From NCBI RefSeq assembly GCF_000429925.1, contig NZ_KE386986.1, forward strand, positions 62,001-126,000: 64,000 nt of DNA, in the 5' to 3' direction. A program made the position numbers and the translations under genes. This document shows, piece by piece, positions 19,055 through 27,654 of the stretch. This stretch comes from Desulfatirhabdium butyrativorans DSM 18734 (lineage in GTDB: Bacteria > Desulfobacterota > Desulfobacteria > Desulfobacterales > Desulfatirhabdiaceae). Position 1 is the first letter of the stretch, and the number at the start of each line of letters is the position of its first letter. The notes beneath the pieces are model-generated. The model was given only the letters and a program-made list of their open reading frames with translations. It did not search any database and was not told the origin of the DNA.

Positions 19055-22000
19055 ATACAGCCAAACCCGCAGCATCGACAACAGCTTGTCCGTATCGAAC
19101 GGCTTGGCCAGGTAATCGTTGGCTCCGGCCTCGATGCACAGCGCCTTGTCCCCCTTCATGGCCTTTGCGGTCAGGGCGATGATGGGCAGCTTCTTGTAGA
19201 CGTCCATGGCGCGGATGCGCCGCATGGCCTCATATCCGTCCATCACGGGCATCATGATGTCCATCAGCACGAGGTGGATGCCCGGATCGGCCTTGAGCCG
19301 CTCGATGCCTTCCTTCCCGTTCTTCCCCACGACGACCCGCATGCCTTTTTCTTCCAGGATATTGGTGATGGCATAGACATTTCGCATGTCGTCATCGACC
19401 AGCAGGACTTTCTTGCCCTGGAACACGGCCTCGCGGTCGTGGATCCGCTGCAGCATCCGTTTCTTTTCGGCGGGCAGCTCGGATTCGACCAGATGCAGGA
19501 AAAGGGTGGTCTCCTCCAGGAGCTTTTCCGGCGAGCGGGCGTCCTTGAGCACGATCATCTCGGCATAGTCCCGGACGGTCGCCGATTCCTGGGGTGTCAG
19601 ATCCCGGCCGGTGTATACGATGATGGGCATGTCCTTGAGATTCGCGTCGCTGCGCACATGGGAGAGCATTTCGATGCCGGAGATGTCCGGCAGGCCGAGA
19701 TCGAGAATCATGCAGTCGAAACCCTGCCGATCGAGCAGGCCCATCGCCTCCTTGCCGCTCCGGGCCACCTCGATGTGAATCTGCTCGTCTCCGAGCAGCG
19801 CCTGAACCGCCTGCACCTGAACCGGATCGTCTTCCACCAGCAACACGTGCCGGAGCCGATCTCCGATGGTCTTTTCGATTTTCGTATAGACCTTGTCGAG
19901 CTCATCCATGCTGATCGGTTTGGTCATGTATCCGATGGCCCCCATTTTGAGCGCATTGAGGGGCCGGTCGTTGGCCGAAATGATATGCACCGGGATATGG
20001 CGGGTCCGGGCGTTGGCCTTGAGCCGCTCCAGCACCGTCCAGCCGTCCATGCCGGGAAGGTTCACATCGAGGACGATGGCATCCGGCTTGTAGTAGTCGG
20101 CAAAATGCAGCCCGGTTTCACCGTTGTCCGCAACCAGCACCTTGAAACCCCGATCGTGGGACAGATCGCAGAGTATCCGCGCAAAATGGGGATCGTCCTC
20201 GATGATCAGCATCTTGCGATCCGATGGCTGGATTTCCTTTCGATCGTCCGATATATCTTCTACCGAAGCGCCGGGGGGCTGCCCTTGGGTGTCGCCTGCG
20301 CCCGATGGCCAGTTCTCCGCCGCTGGGGCCGGAGTTGTCGTTTTGAGAGTGGTTTGTGGCGTCTCCGGTTTCGGAGCCGGTTGCGCCCGGCCGGCAGATG
20401 CTGGCCCGCCGGTCGATGCCGGGATGGCGGATGCAAAGGAGCCCTCGCTTCGAGCGTCGCCTTTGCTGCAGACTTCGGGCAGCACCAGGGTGAAGGTGCT
20501 GCCCTGATTTTCGGCGCTGACCACCTGGATCTCGCCGCCGAGAAATTTGGCCAGCTCCAGCGAAATGGAAAGCCCGAGGCCCGTGCCCCCGTATTTGCGG
20601 CTTGTCGATCCATCGGCCTGCCGGAAGGCTTCGAAAACGATTTCCTGTTTGTCCTTCGGTATGCCGATGCCGGTGTCCGTGACGGAAAAGGCGACGGCCT
20701 TCTCCGGATCGAGGCCGCTTTGCGACAGGTTCATGCCGCGTGGACGGTGCAACCGGACCGTGATGCCCCCGGTTGCGGTGAATTTGAAGGCGTTGGACAG
20801 GAAATTTTTCAGAATCTGCTCGATGCGCTGCCTGTCGGTCACGATGGTTGCGGGCAGGTCCGGCTCGACGGTGACATCGAAGGCGAGGCCCTTGGTTTTG
20901 GCGATGTGCTGGAAATTGCGCTGGATGCTCTGGGCCATTTCGGCCGGAGGCACGGCTTCGATGTGCAGCTCCATTTTTCCGGCTTCCACCTTCGAGAGGT
21001 CGAGCACTTCGTTGATGAGCTTGAGCAGATCGCTCCCGGAGGAATGGATGGTGTTGGCGAATTCCACCTGTTTTTCGGTGAGGTTCCCCTTCTTGTTGTC
21101 CGCCATCATCTTGGAGAGCAGCAGGATGCTGTTGAGCGGGGTGCGCAATTCATGGGACATGTTGGCCAGAAATTCGCTCTTGTACCGGCTGATCTTCTCC
21201 AGGGCTTCGGCCTTTTCGGAGATGAGCCTGCCCGCCATCTCCAGTTCCACGTTCTTTTTCTGGATGTCTTCCTTCTGTTCCTCCAGCAGTTGGGTCTGCT
21301 CCTGAAGCTCTTCGTTCGCCTGGCGCAGCTCTTCCTGCTGGGCCTGGAGCTTGGCTTCGGAGAACCGCAGGGCACGGGTCTGCTCTTCGAGTTCGCGATT
21401 CGATTGCTGCAGGGCCTCCTGCTGGTTCTTGAGCTGAGCGGCCTGCAACTGGGTCTTTTCCAGCAGGGCCTTCATCCGGGTGCGGGACTGGGCGGAGTGA
21501 ATGGCGATGGCGATGTTGGCTGCGACCTGCTCGAGAAAAGCCAGGTCATCGGATGAAAACTCCTTCATGGCGCCCAATTCCATCACCCCTTTGAGATCGT
21601 CTTCCACCAGCAGGGGAACGACGACGACCGCCTTCGGTACACTCTGGCCCAGGCCGGATTGCACCGGCACATAGGATGCGGGCAGGTCCGTCACATGGAT
21701 GATCGATTTTTCCAGGGCCGCCTGCCCGACCAGCCCCTCGCCGATCCGGAAACCGTTGACGAGCCGTTTGCGCTTCCGGTAGGCATAGGTTCCGCAGAGC
21801 TTCAGGGTCTGCGCTTCCGGATCGAAGAGGAAAAAGGCGCCGATAGCCGCGCCCAGATACCGGCACATGTAGGCGATGACCCGCTCGGTCAGGCTCTGGG
21901 TGTCCTGCTCGCCCCGCATCGTGTTGTTGAGCTCCATCTGAGCGGACTTGAAGGCGTTCTGCTTTTCGTTGATCTCCCGCATTTTCTTCAGGGATTCGGT

Positions 22001-23380
22001 CATTCGGTAAAGTGCGGTGCCAAGCTGATCCCTGTCCGAAAACGGTCTGATCCTGTCCGAGTAGCTTCCCTCCGCAATCTTGTTCAACTGAGCGACGATT
22101 CTCGTAACCCCGTCGATCATGCGGTTGATCGACAGGCCCAGTTCGTCGAAATCGCTTCGCAGTTTGATCTTTGCGGCGAAATCGCCGACCGTGACGGCCT
22201 GGATCGTCTCGTTGATGGTGCGCATGGAAGCCACCATCAGCAGAAAGCTCTGGTGCATTTTCCCGATTTCATCGTTGCGGGTGCGGATATCCGGCACAGC
22301 GAGGCTTCCGAGAGCCACCTGCCTGGCCGCCTCGCTGATCTGTTTCAGGGGGCTGAGGTGCTGCCGGATAAAGATCGAGATGGCCAGGACCGCTCCCAAC
22401 GCCATGAGGATGCCGATCAGGAGCTGTTTGGCGGTTTCAGTAAGGGCCCCGGCCATGATGTTCGCACGGGGGACGGACATCAAAACGAGCCAGGGGGCTT
22501 TGGCGTCTCCGGTTTCGACGGCGGAAACGGCCAGGAGGGCATCGCCCTGCTCCGTGACCACCTGTTTCCGGGTGGCGATGGATTGCACCTGATCGAAGGT
22601 GTCGGGCTGGATGGCGGCGAGGGATTTGCCGATGGCCTGGATGTGTTCGGTGGAGGCGATGATGAGGCCATTGGGGGAGAGCAGGGTGATCTGGGCCGCC
22701 CCGTTGAAGAGGCGCCTTTCTTCGATGAGACCGGCAAAGTTTTCGATCGGGATGTCCACGCCGACTACCCCGTAAAACCGGTTTTCATACTGGATGGGGG
22801 AGAGGACCGAGACGATCCATCGGGACTGGTGATCGATTTTGTAGCTGTAGGGGCCGACGATGCTGTCTTTGCCGGTTTGCCGGGGGATGATGTAGTAATC
22901 GCCCTTGTCGTGATTTTCGTAGTCCCGGCTGGGCTCCAGAACGATGTTCTCGCCTTTTCGGGTCCAGCAGGGGATGAAACGGCCCGAGGCGTCGCTGCCG
23001 GGGCGGTCGCTGAATGCCTCGTCCATGAGATCGAAGGCGTCGGGTTCCCAGATGGTGTAAATGGAAAGGAAGGAGGGATTGTCGATCAGGAGGTTTTTCA
23101 GCATGACTTTGGCCGATTCCCGGTTCAGGTTCAGGATCGAATCGGGATTCTTCACGGCGGAAAAGGTCTGCGCCATCGTTCGGGTGATTTGCAGGCTGCG
23201 TTCGAGCGATCTCTGGACGGCTCCCGCCTGATCCCTGGCCGCAGTCGCGGCGAGCTGATAGGCGGCATGAACGGCCTTTTCCCGGCTGGAGAAGGTGGTG
23301 TACAGGATGAGGGAGCCGATGATGAGCGCCTGAATCATCAGGACGGTGAAAATGAGCCTGTTTTGAATGGACGTTTTCAT
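19052..23380 (-). CDS. Hybrid sensor histidine kinase with dCache, HAMP, GAF and three receiver domains
   Basis: This 1442-residue membrane kinase starts with a transmembrane helix (RLIFTVLMIQALIIGSLIL), a periplasmic dCache-type sensor (about residues 35-315) and a second helix (LLIGILMALGAVLAISIFI). HAMP-like segments, a GAF domain (about residues 500-640) and a long coiled coil follow. The HisKA box has phospho-accepting His in MSHELRTPLNS. The ATPase domain shows DTGIGIP and GGTGLGLSI. Three receiver domains end the protein, with acceptor Asp in VLDVNLPGMDG, ILDLGLPDISG and LMDIMMPVMDG. The ATG at 23380 has AAGGA at good spacing; one at 23395 is possible. No separate output regulator is adjacent. 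Confidence 0.9.
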   Translation of the reverse strand: MKTSIQNRLIFTVLMIQALIIGSLILYTTFSSREKAVHAAYQLAATAARDQAGAVQRSLERSLQITRTMAQTFSAVKNPDSILNLNRESAKVMLKNLLIDNPSFLSIYTIWEPDAFDLMDEAFSDRPGSDASGRFIPCWTRKGENIVLEPSRDYENHDKGDYYIIPRQTGKDSIVGPYSYKIDHQSRWIVSVLSPIQYENRFYGVVGVDIPIENFAGLIEERRLFNGAAQITLLSPNGLIIASTEHIQAIGKSLAAIQPDTFDQVQSIATRKQVVTEQGDALLAVSAVETGDAKAPWLVLMSVPRANIMAGALTETAKQLLIGILMALGAVLAISIFIRQHLSPLKQISEAARQVALGSLAVPDIRTRNDEIGKMHQSFLLMVASMRTINETIQAVTVGDFAAKIKLRSDFDELGLSINRMIDGVTRIVAQLNKIAEGSYSDRIRPFSDRDQLGTALYRMTESLKKMREINEKQNAFKSAQMELNNTMRGEQDTQSLTERVIAYMCRYLGAAIGAFFLFDPEAQTLKLCGTYAYRKRKRLVNGFRIGEGLVGQAALEKSIIHVTDLPASYVPVQSGLGQSVPKAVVVVPLLVEDDLKGVMELGAMKEFSSDDLAFLEQVAANIAIAIHSAQSRTRMKALLEKTQLQAAQLKNQQEALQQSNRELEEQTRALRFSEAKLQAQQEELRQANEELQEQTQLLEEQKEDIQKKNVELEMAGRLISEKAEALEKISRYKSEFLANMSHELRTPLNSILLLSKMMADNKKGNLTEKQVEFANTIHSSGSDLLKLINEVLDLSKVEAGKMELHIEAVPPAEMAQSIQRNFQHIAKTKGLAFDVTVEPDLPATIVTDRQRIEQILKNFLSNAFKFTATGGITVRLHRPRGMNLSQSGLDPEKAVAFSVTDTGIGIPKDKQEIVFEAFRQADGSTSRKYGGTGLGLSISLELAKFLGGEIQVVSAENQGSTFTLVLPEVCSKGDARSEGSFASAIPASTGGPASAGRAQPAPKPETPQTTLKTTTPAPAAENWPSGAGDTQGQPPGASVEDISDDRKEIQPSDRKMLIIEDDPHFARILCDLSHDRGFKVLVADNGETGLHFADYYKPDAIVLDVNLPGMDGWTVLERLKANARTRHIPVHIISANDRPLNALKMGAIGYMTKPISMDELDKVYTKIEKTIGDRLRHVLLVEDDPVQVQAVQALLGDEQIHIEVARSGKEAMGLLDRQGFDCMILDLGLPDISGIEMLSHVRSDANLKDMPIIVYTGRDLTPQESATVRDYAEMIVLKDARSPEKLLEETTLFLHLVESELPAEKKRMLQRIHDREAVFQGKKVLLVDDDMRNVYAITNILEEKGMRVVVGKNGKEGIERLKADPGIHLVLMDIMMPVMDGYEAMRRIRAMDVYKKLPIIALTAKAMKGDKALCIEAGANDYLAKPFDTDKLLSMLRVWLY

Positions 23381-23438
23381 GGAAATGTCCTTCATGGAAA
23401 TGGTGCAGGCAGGCAGCCCGCACCACGAATATCCGGAT

Positions 23439-23855
23439 TTAAACCAGCCTGTCCAGGATCAATGCCCAGAAGAAGTTGCCGCCATCCGAAGCGAAACGCC
23501 AACCCAGATGCCTGGCGCAGTTGCCGCAAACCCCGATTTGCCAGGCGTATCCAGGAAACCAGGTGAATTCATCCGATGCCTCCCCGACGGTCCCGCAGCC
23601 CGGCGCCAGGGCGAAACAGCCGATTTCAAAGACGATGCCGCAGGGGTTCGCGAATACATGGGCATGGCTGCCATCAACGGCGATGCGGTCTTTCCCGGTT
23701 GCCACAGGCTCCAGGCAAGCGGCGCACCGCAGCGGAGGCTCCCTGTCTGCGGCTTTCGGTTGATGGCGGCCTTCGATGTCCGGTTTGGATAGCATGCCTG
23801 CCAATCGTTCCGGGGCGCCCTTCGCATGAAAACCGGAGCAAGCCGTCATCGTCAT
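23439..23855 (-). CDS. Bacterial cereblon-like CULT-domain protein
   Basis: This 138-residue protein has the layout of the CULT domain, the thalidomide-binding fold of cereblon and its small bacterial homologues. A CAAC pair at about residue 44 and a CGNC pair at about residue 110 would hold one zinc. Between them are HVFANPCGIVFEIGCF, the aromatic-cage region EFTWFPGYAWQIGVC, and then HLGWRF. Three tryptophans in the right places suggest a functional ligand pocket. Natural ligands of bacterial CULT proteins are unsettled; uridine and cyclic-imide degrons are discussed for the family. It lies between the kinase and an aminotransferase gene, 3 bases from the latter's stop. Confidence 0.8.
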   Translation of the reverse strand: MTMTACSGFHAKGAPERLAGMLSKPDIEGRHQPKAADREPPLRCAACLEPVATGKDRIAVDGSHAHVFANPCGIVFEIGCFALAPGCGTVGEASDEFTWFPGYAWQIGVCGNCARHLGWRFASDGGNFFWALILDRLV

Positions 23856-23858
23856 GGC

Positions 23859-25169
23859 CTATCGGCCTTTCGTCAAGTCCTGAATCCCCTGCAGGACCAG
23901 ATCGAACAAGGTCTGGATGTCATCTTCCTCGAGGCAGGAGAAAGCGACCCGCAGATCGGTTTTCCCGATCGAAATCAGGCCCACGCCGTACTGGTTGAGC
24001 AGATGCACCCGAAGGGTTTCGGCATCGACCGTCTTGAGTTTCAGGCACATGAAATAGCCGGAATTGAAGGGATAGACATCCCAGGCGTCGCGGTATTTCG
24101 GATCGCTCAGCACGGCCTTCACCCGATTGGCACGGCGTTTGAGGGTTTCGAATTTTCCCTGAAGCTGCGCCTTGCTCTCCGGATTGCCGAAGGCCGACAG
24201 CACGATGGACTGGCTCAGGTGCGATGCGTTCGAGATGGAACCCCGAACGGCACCCGCCGTCTTCTTTTCGAGCACGAGGTAGCCATCCGCATCGAGACCG
24301 CTGATGCCGTAAGTGATGAAGCCCACCCGCAGGCCCCAGACGAAATGCTCTTTGGTGGCGCCGTCGAGCTTGACGGCAAGCAGCCGGGGATCGAGCCCCG
24401 CAAGCCTGGCAAAGAGCGATTCCTTGACGGTTTCCGGCTCGTAGAACAGTCCGAAATAGGCGTCATCGAGCACGGCGATCACATTCTTGCCGGACTGGGC
24501 CAGGCGATGCAGCACCGAAACGATGCGATCGGCCTCGTCCCGGTTGACGGTGTATCCGGTCGGGTTGTTCGGGAAGTTCAGAAAGACGACGATCTTGCCA
24601 TGCTCCGCCGCCTGCTTTTCCAGACAGGCCGAGAGCGCATCGACGTTGAACCCCCAGTTCGCATCGAACATGGGATACTGGACGATCGTTGCACCTTTCC
24701 GGACGTTCAGGATCAGGTTGTAGTTGCCCCACATCATGTCGGGAAAGACGATGACGTCTTCGGGATCGATCCAGACATCGGCGAATACGCTGATGGCATG
24801 GGTGATGCCGCAGGTGACCACCGGCAGGCTGATGGCCTTGCCCTGAAGGGACGGGTTCTTCTCGAAGAGGGATGCCTTCCACTGCGAGCGGATCTGCGGC
24901 AAACCGAAGGAGGGGGCGTAGGTCAGGCTGTTTTCCGGTTTCATACCGCAGATGGGCTGCATCACGGAAGCCAGATGCATGGTGCCGCCTCTTTCCGTGG
25001 CGATCCCGATGGTGGCGTTCAACCGATGGGCTTTTTCCTTGGCTTCCGCACTCTGGCTCAGGATGCCCTTGGGGAAAAAGAGGTTTCTGCCGATCCGGGA
25101 CAGCATGTCGAGGATGTGGGGATTTTGCTGCGTCAGTGTTTGATTGAGTTCTTGCGCCAAAGGATTCAT
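23859..25169 (-). CDS. Class I/II PLP-dependent aminotransferase
   Basis: This 436-residue aminotransferase is of fold type I. The PLP-contacting motifs are visible: FLNFPNNPTGYTV, VLDDAYFGLFYEP (Asp and Tyr), and the Schiff-base lysine region KLDGATKEHFVWGLRVGF with the Arg of the phosphate site. The C-terminal arginine for the substrate carboxylate is probably in KTDLRVAFSC. The specific substrate is not evident; aspartate, alanine or aromatic amino acids are possible. AACAGGAACG precedes the start. The CULT protein is encoded immediately downstream and is likely co-transcribed. Confidence 0.85.
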   Translation of the reverse strand: MNPLAQELNQTLTQQNPHILDMLSRIGRNLFFPKGILSQSAEAKEKAHRLNATIGIATERGGTMHLASVMQPICGMKPENSLTYAPSFGLPQIRSQWKASLFEKNPSLQGKAISLPVVTCGITHAISVFADVWIDPEDVIVFPDMMWGNYNLILNVRKGATIVQYPMFDANWGFNVDALSACLEKQAAEHGKIVVFLNFPNNPTGYTVNRDEADRIVSVLHRLAQSGKNVIAVLDDAYFGLFYEPETVKESLFARLAGLDPRLLAVKLDGATKEHFVWGLRVGFITYGISGLDADGYLVLEKKTAGAVRGSISNASHLSQSIVLSAFGNPESKAQLQGKFETLKRRANRVKAVLSDPKYRDAWDVYPFNSGYFMCLKLKTVDAETLRVHLLNQYGVGLISIGKTDLRVAFSCLEEDDIQTLFDLVLQGIQDLTKGR

Positions 25170-25221
25170 GGGTTCGTTCCTGTTCTGTTGGATAATTTCG
25201 ATAAAAATGCTGGATCAATGA

Positions 25222-26289
25222 TCAGATCGTATGTTGTTTCAACGCTTCGCGAAACTCTTTTAATGATGAAACCGTGATGGCTGTTTTGAACAGTTGTTTC
25301 AGAAGGACGGTATCATCGATTTTTCGAATCTTTGCGATCATGGTTTTGGGGACCTTGTTGAATCGGGTTTCCAGGGCATCCACCAGCGCCTGACGCGCAT
25401 GAAGAATCGCTGCCTGCTGGATACCCTGCTGGATACCCTGCTGGATACCCTGCTGGATACCCTGCTGGATACCGATTTCAATACCTTTCTTGATTCCAAG
25501 ACGCTCTATGGAAGTTACATAAGGCATACGTTTTCCCTCCTCGTAAACAGCCAAATCTTTCTTGAATCGTTCATCCAAATCCTCCGGAAGGATCATGAGC
25601 CAGTCAATGAATCTGAAAAGGCTCACAATGTCATCCCGGCTGTAGCCTTTTCGATAGAGTTTTTTGATCAGGGTTAGTTTCCAGAAAAGCCGATCCTCAG
25701 GCATTTTTTGCGTATCCAGAAATTTGAGATGGGTCATTACGACCAGTGCAAATGGATTATCGCTGCCTTCCAATTGATCCCAGTGGCTGTGATAGTCGAT
25801 GAGTTTGATGAGCGGGAACCGGATGTTCAGCTTAAACCCCCATCGAGAATACCCGAAACAATCCGGTCTCCAGTTCTTTCGATTGTCAGCCAATACGGCC
25901 ATACTGACAATCTGGCGATCGAAATGATCAAATAAACGATAGTGGTAGACAAACATTCTTTTCGGAAATTGCGGTTCCACCTTCCCTTGAATTTCAATAT
26001 GGATCAATGTCCAGATTTCTTTACCCGTTTGCAGCCACACACGAACGAGTTTGTCAACCGTTCGTCTGCCGATGGCTGACAATGGCGTAATCTTCTGGAG
26101 TTCCTTGTCCAAAAATTCGTAGCCCTTTTTCCAGTCGATATCCTGTTGAATGGCCGGGAAGAAAAAAGCGATGAAATGTCGAAAATAGCGCTCCAGGATC
26201 TCTTTCCACGGTGAGTCTGCATCGACGGAAGTTGGCCGGACATTCTTCGAATTGGCTGTTTTTTCAGTCAGTCGCTCATCTGAATTCAT
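25222..26289 (-). CDS. Rpn/YhgA-like PD-(D/E)XK family protein with GIQQ tandem repeat
   Basis: This 355-residue protein resembles Rpn/transposase_31-type recombination-promoting nucleases. The N-terminal part has IHIEIQGKVEPQFPKRMFVYHYRLFDHF, with the acidic-x-Lys arrangement expected of a PD-(D/E)XK core (Glu-Ile-Gln-Gly-Lys). Later there is a helical region. About residues 270-295 are GIEIGIQQ followed by four more GIQQ units, encoded by a 12-base tandem repeat at about 25417-25475. Such repeats vary in copy number in this family. The family acts on DNA, but mobility of this copy is not shown. It is transcribed toward the aminotransferase gene. Confidence 0.72.
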   Translation of the reverse strand: MNSDERLTEKTANSKNVRPTSVDADSPWKEILERYFRHFIAFFFPAIQQDIDWKKGYEFLDKELQKITPLSAIGRRTVDKLVRVWLQTGKEIWTLIHIEIQGKVEPQFPKRMFVYHYRLFDHFDRQIVSMAVLADNRKNWRPDCFGYSRWGFKLNIRFPLIKLIDYHSHWDQLEGSDNPFALVVMTHLKFLDTQKMPEDRLFWKLTLIKKLYRKGYSRDDIVSLFRFIDWLMILPEDLDERFKKDLAVYEEGKRMPYVTSIERLGIKKGIEIGIQQGIQQGIQQGIQQGIQQAAILHARQALVDALETRFNKVPKTMIAKIRKIDDTVLLKQLFKTAITVSSLKEFREALKQHTI

Positions 26290-26448
26290 GTCTTCTCATT
26301 TCGAGTTCAAATGGTGCCTGAACAGGACCGCTCGCTTTACGTCTCTACGCCGCAGCAAACCAGGCGAATTGCCTTGGGAATCTCATTTTGCCTGCTCCCG
26401 TTTATTTGCGAGCGGGGTCGTGCAGGTGCGCGTTGGCAAAAAATATTT

Positions 26449-27330
26449 CTACAACGTCGATCTTGCAGGACAGGCGATGTCTCCTTCCTCCCGCATGCGC
26501 CTTTTGAGTTCGGCATAGAGCTTCCGGCTGATTTCACCGACTGCGCCGTTTCCGATGGGCTCGTCATCGACAGCCACCACCGGCATGACCTCGGCGATGG
26601 TGCCGGTCAGAAACATTTCGTCTGCCGCAAGTGCTTCTTCGAGGGTGAAGAATTGCTCGACCACCGAAAGCCGCAGTTTCCGGCAGATGTCGAGAACGAC
26701 CCTGCGGGTGATGCCGGGCAGAATTTCCGGGGTGAGCGGATGCGTGAACAGGGTGCCGCCGGAAACGATGAACAGGTTGGAGCTCGTTCCTTCGCGGACG
26801 ATCCCCTCCTTCGAAACGAAAATGGCGTCGTTGGCACCGGCATCGAGTGCCGCCTGTTTGGCCATCGCATTGGGCAGGAGCTGGACGGTCTTGATGTCGC
26901 ATCTGCCCCAGCGGTTGTCCGTGAAAGCGAGTACCCGGATGCCGTTTTCCCTCGATGCGGCCGGCGCTTCATGAATCGGCCTGACCGTCATGACGATCTG
27001 AGGCTGCAGGGTCGAAGCGTCGTAGGCATGGTTTCGGGCGGCGACTCCCCTGGAAATCTGCACGTAAACCGCTGCTCTGGGGATGGCCGCCTGCTCGAAG
27101 AGCGATACGATGGCCTGGCCGATGGATTCGATGGATACAGCCGGAAAGTGCAGGGCGACCATGGACCGTTCGAGTCTTTCCAGATGGAAATCGAGACAGA
27201 ACAGCTTTCCGTTGTCGCTTGCGATGACTTCGTATACGGCATCGGCAAATTGGTAACCGCGGTCTTCGATGGGAATGGTGGCTTCGGAAATGGGCATGAT
27301 CTTCCCATTCACATAGGCGAGCTCTGGCAT
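26449..27330 (-). CDS. Class IV aminotransferase, D-amino-acid aminotransferase-like
   Basis: This 293-residue fold-type-IV PLP enzyme resembles D-alanine aminotransferase. The start YVNGKIMPISEATIPIEDRGYQFADAVYEVI is characteristic. The catalytic lysine is expected in DIKTVQLLPNAMAKQAA, and EGTSSNLFIV supports PLP binding. It would interconvert D-alanine and D-glutamate for the cell wall; branched-chain amino acid or aminodeoxychorismate chemistry is the alternative. The ATG at 27330 has a perfect AGGAGG, although the frame stays open for 79 codons upstream. Confidence 0.85.
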   Translation of the reverse strand: MPELAYVNGKIMPISEATIPIEDRGYQFADAVYEVIASDNGKLFCLDFHLERLERSMVALHFPAVSIESIGQAIVSLFEQAAIPRAAVYVQISRGVAARNHAYDASTLQPQIVMTVRPIHEAPAASRENGIRVLAFTDNRWGRCDIKTVQLLPNAMAKQAALDAGANDAIFVSKEGIVREGTSSNLFIVSGGTLFTHPLTPEILPGITRRVVLDICRKLRLSVVEQFFTLEEALAADEMFLTGTIAEVMPVVAVDDEPIGNGAVGEISRKLYAELKRRMREEGDIACPARSTL

Positions 27331-27654
27331 GAAATCTTCCTCCTGATGCATCTGTGAAACAGGGATGGCCGAGGATATCGGCGATGAGCGGGACGAATCG
27401 GCTTTTCGTCGACGGCATGCCGATGAAAGCCGATCTGCTATTTCTACACCAATTTGAAGGGAGATCAATGAAAATTTGTCGTGGAAATAATGGAGTCGGC
27501 AGTGGGCAGTCGGCAGTGGGCAGGGGACAGTGGGCAGTTCTGCCAGATTCCGCTTCATAAAAAGCAAAAACGGATTGCATCTCGTCCCGGGTTTGGAAAC
27601 CCGGGTTACATTTTCATCTACGGGGGGGGGGGGCGGCTACCGCCCCTGCGGCAT
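27331..27654. other. Intergenic region with GGCAGTGGGCAG repeats and a G10 tract
   Basis: The gap holds a GTCGGCAGTGGGCAGTCGGC repeat block (27491-27538), of the same kind seen near 10650 and 15010. A homopolymer of about ten G (27621-27630) is set between inverted CCGCCCC and GGGGCGG-like arms. No coding frame or recognisable RNA is seen. Confidence 0.5.

Noticed and set aside
18614-19139. Long minus-strand frames across the hairpin arrays at 18.6-19.1 kb
   Set aside because: They encode only recurring RCPLRGR and LLRSVICRFATS pieces generated by the hairpin cassettes and overlap the kinase gene end.
19274-23566. Very long plus-strand frames opposite the 19.05-23.38 kb kinase
   Set aside because: They are antisense shadows of a GC-rich coding sequence with no recognisable domains. 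The same holds for plus-strand frames at 7618-9279, 9384-10883 and 27694-30030.
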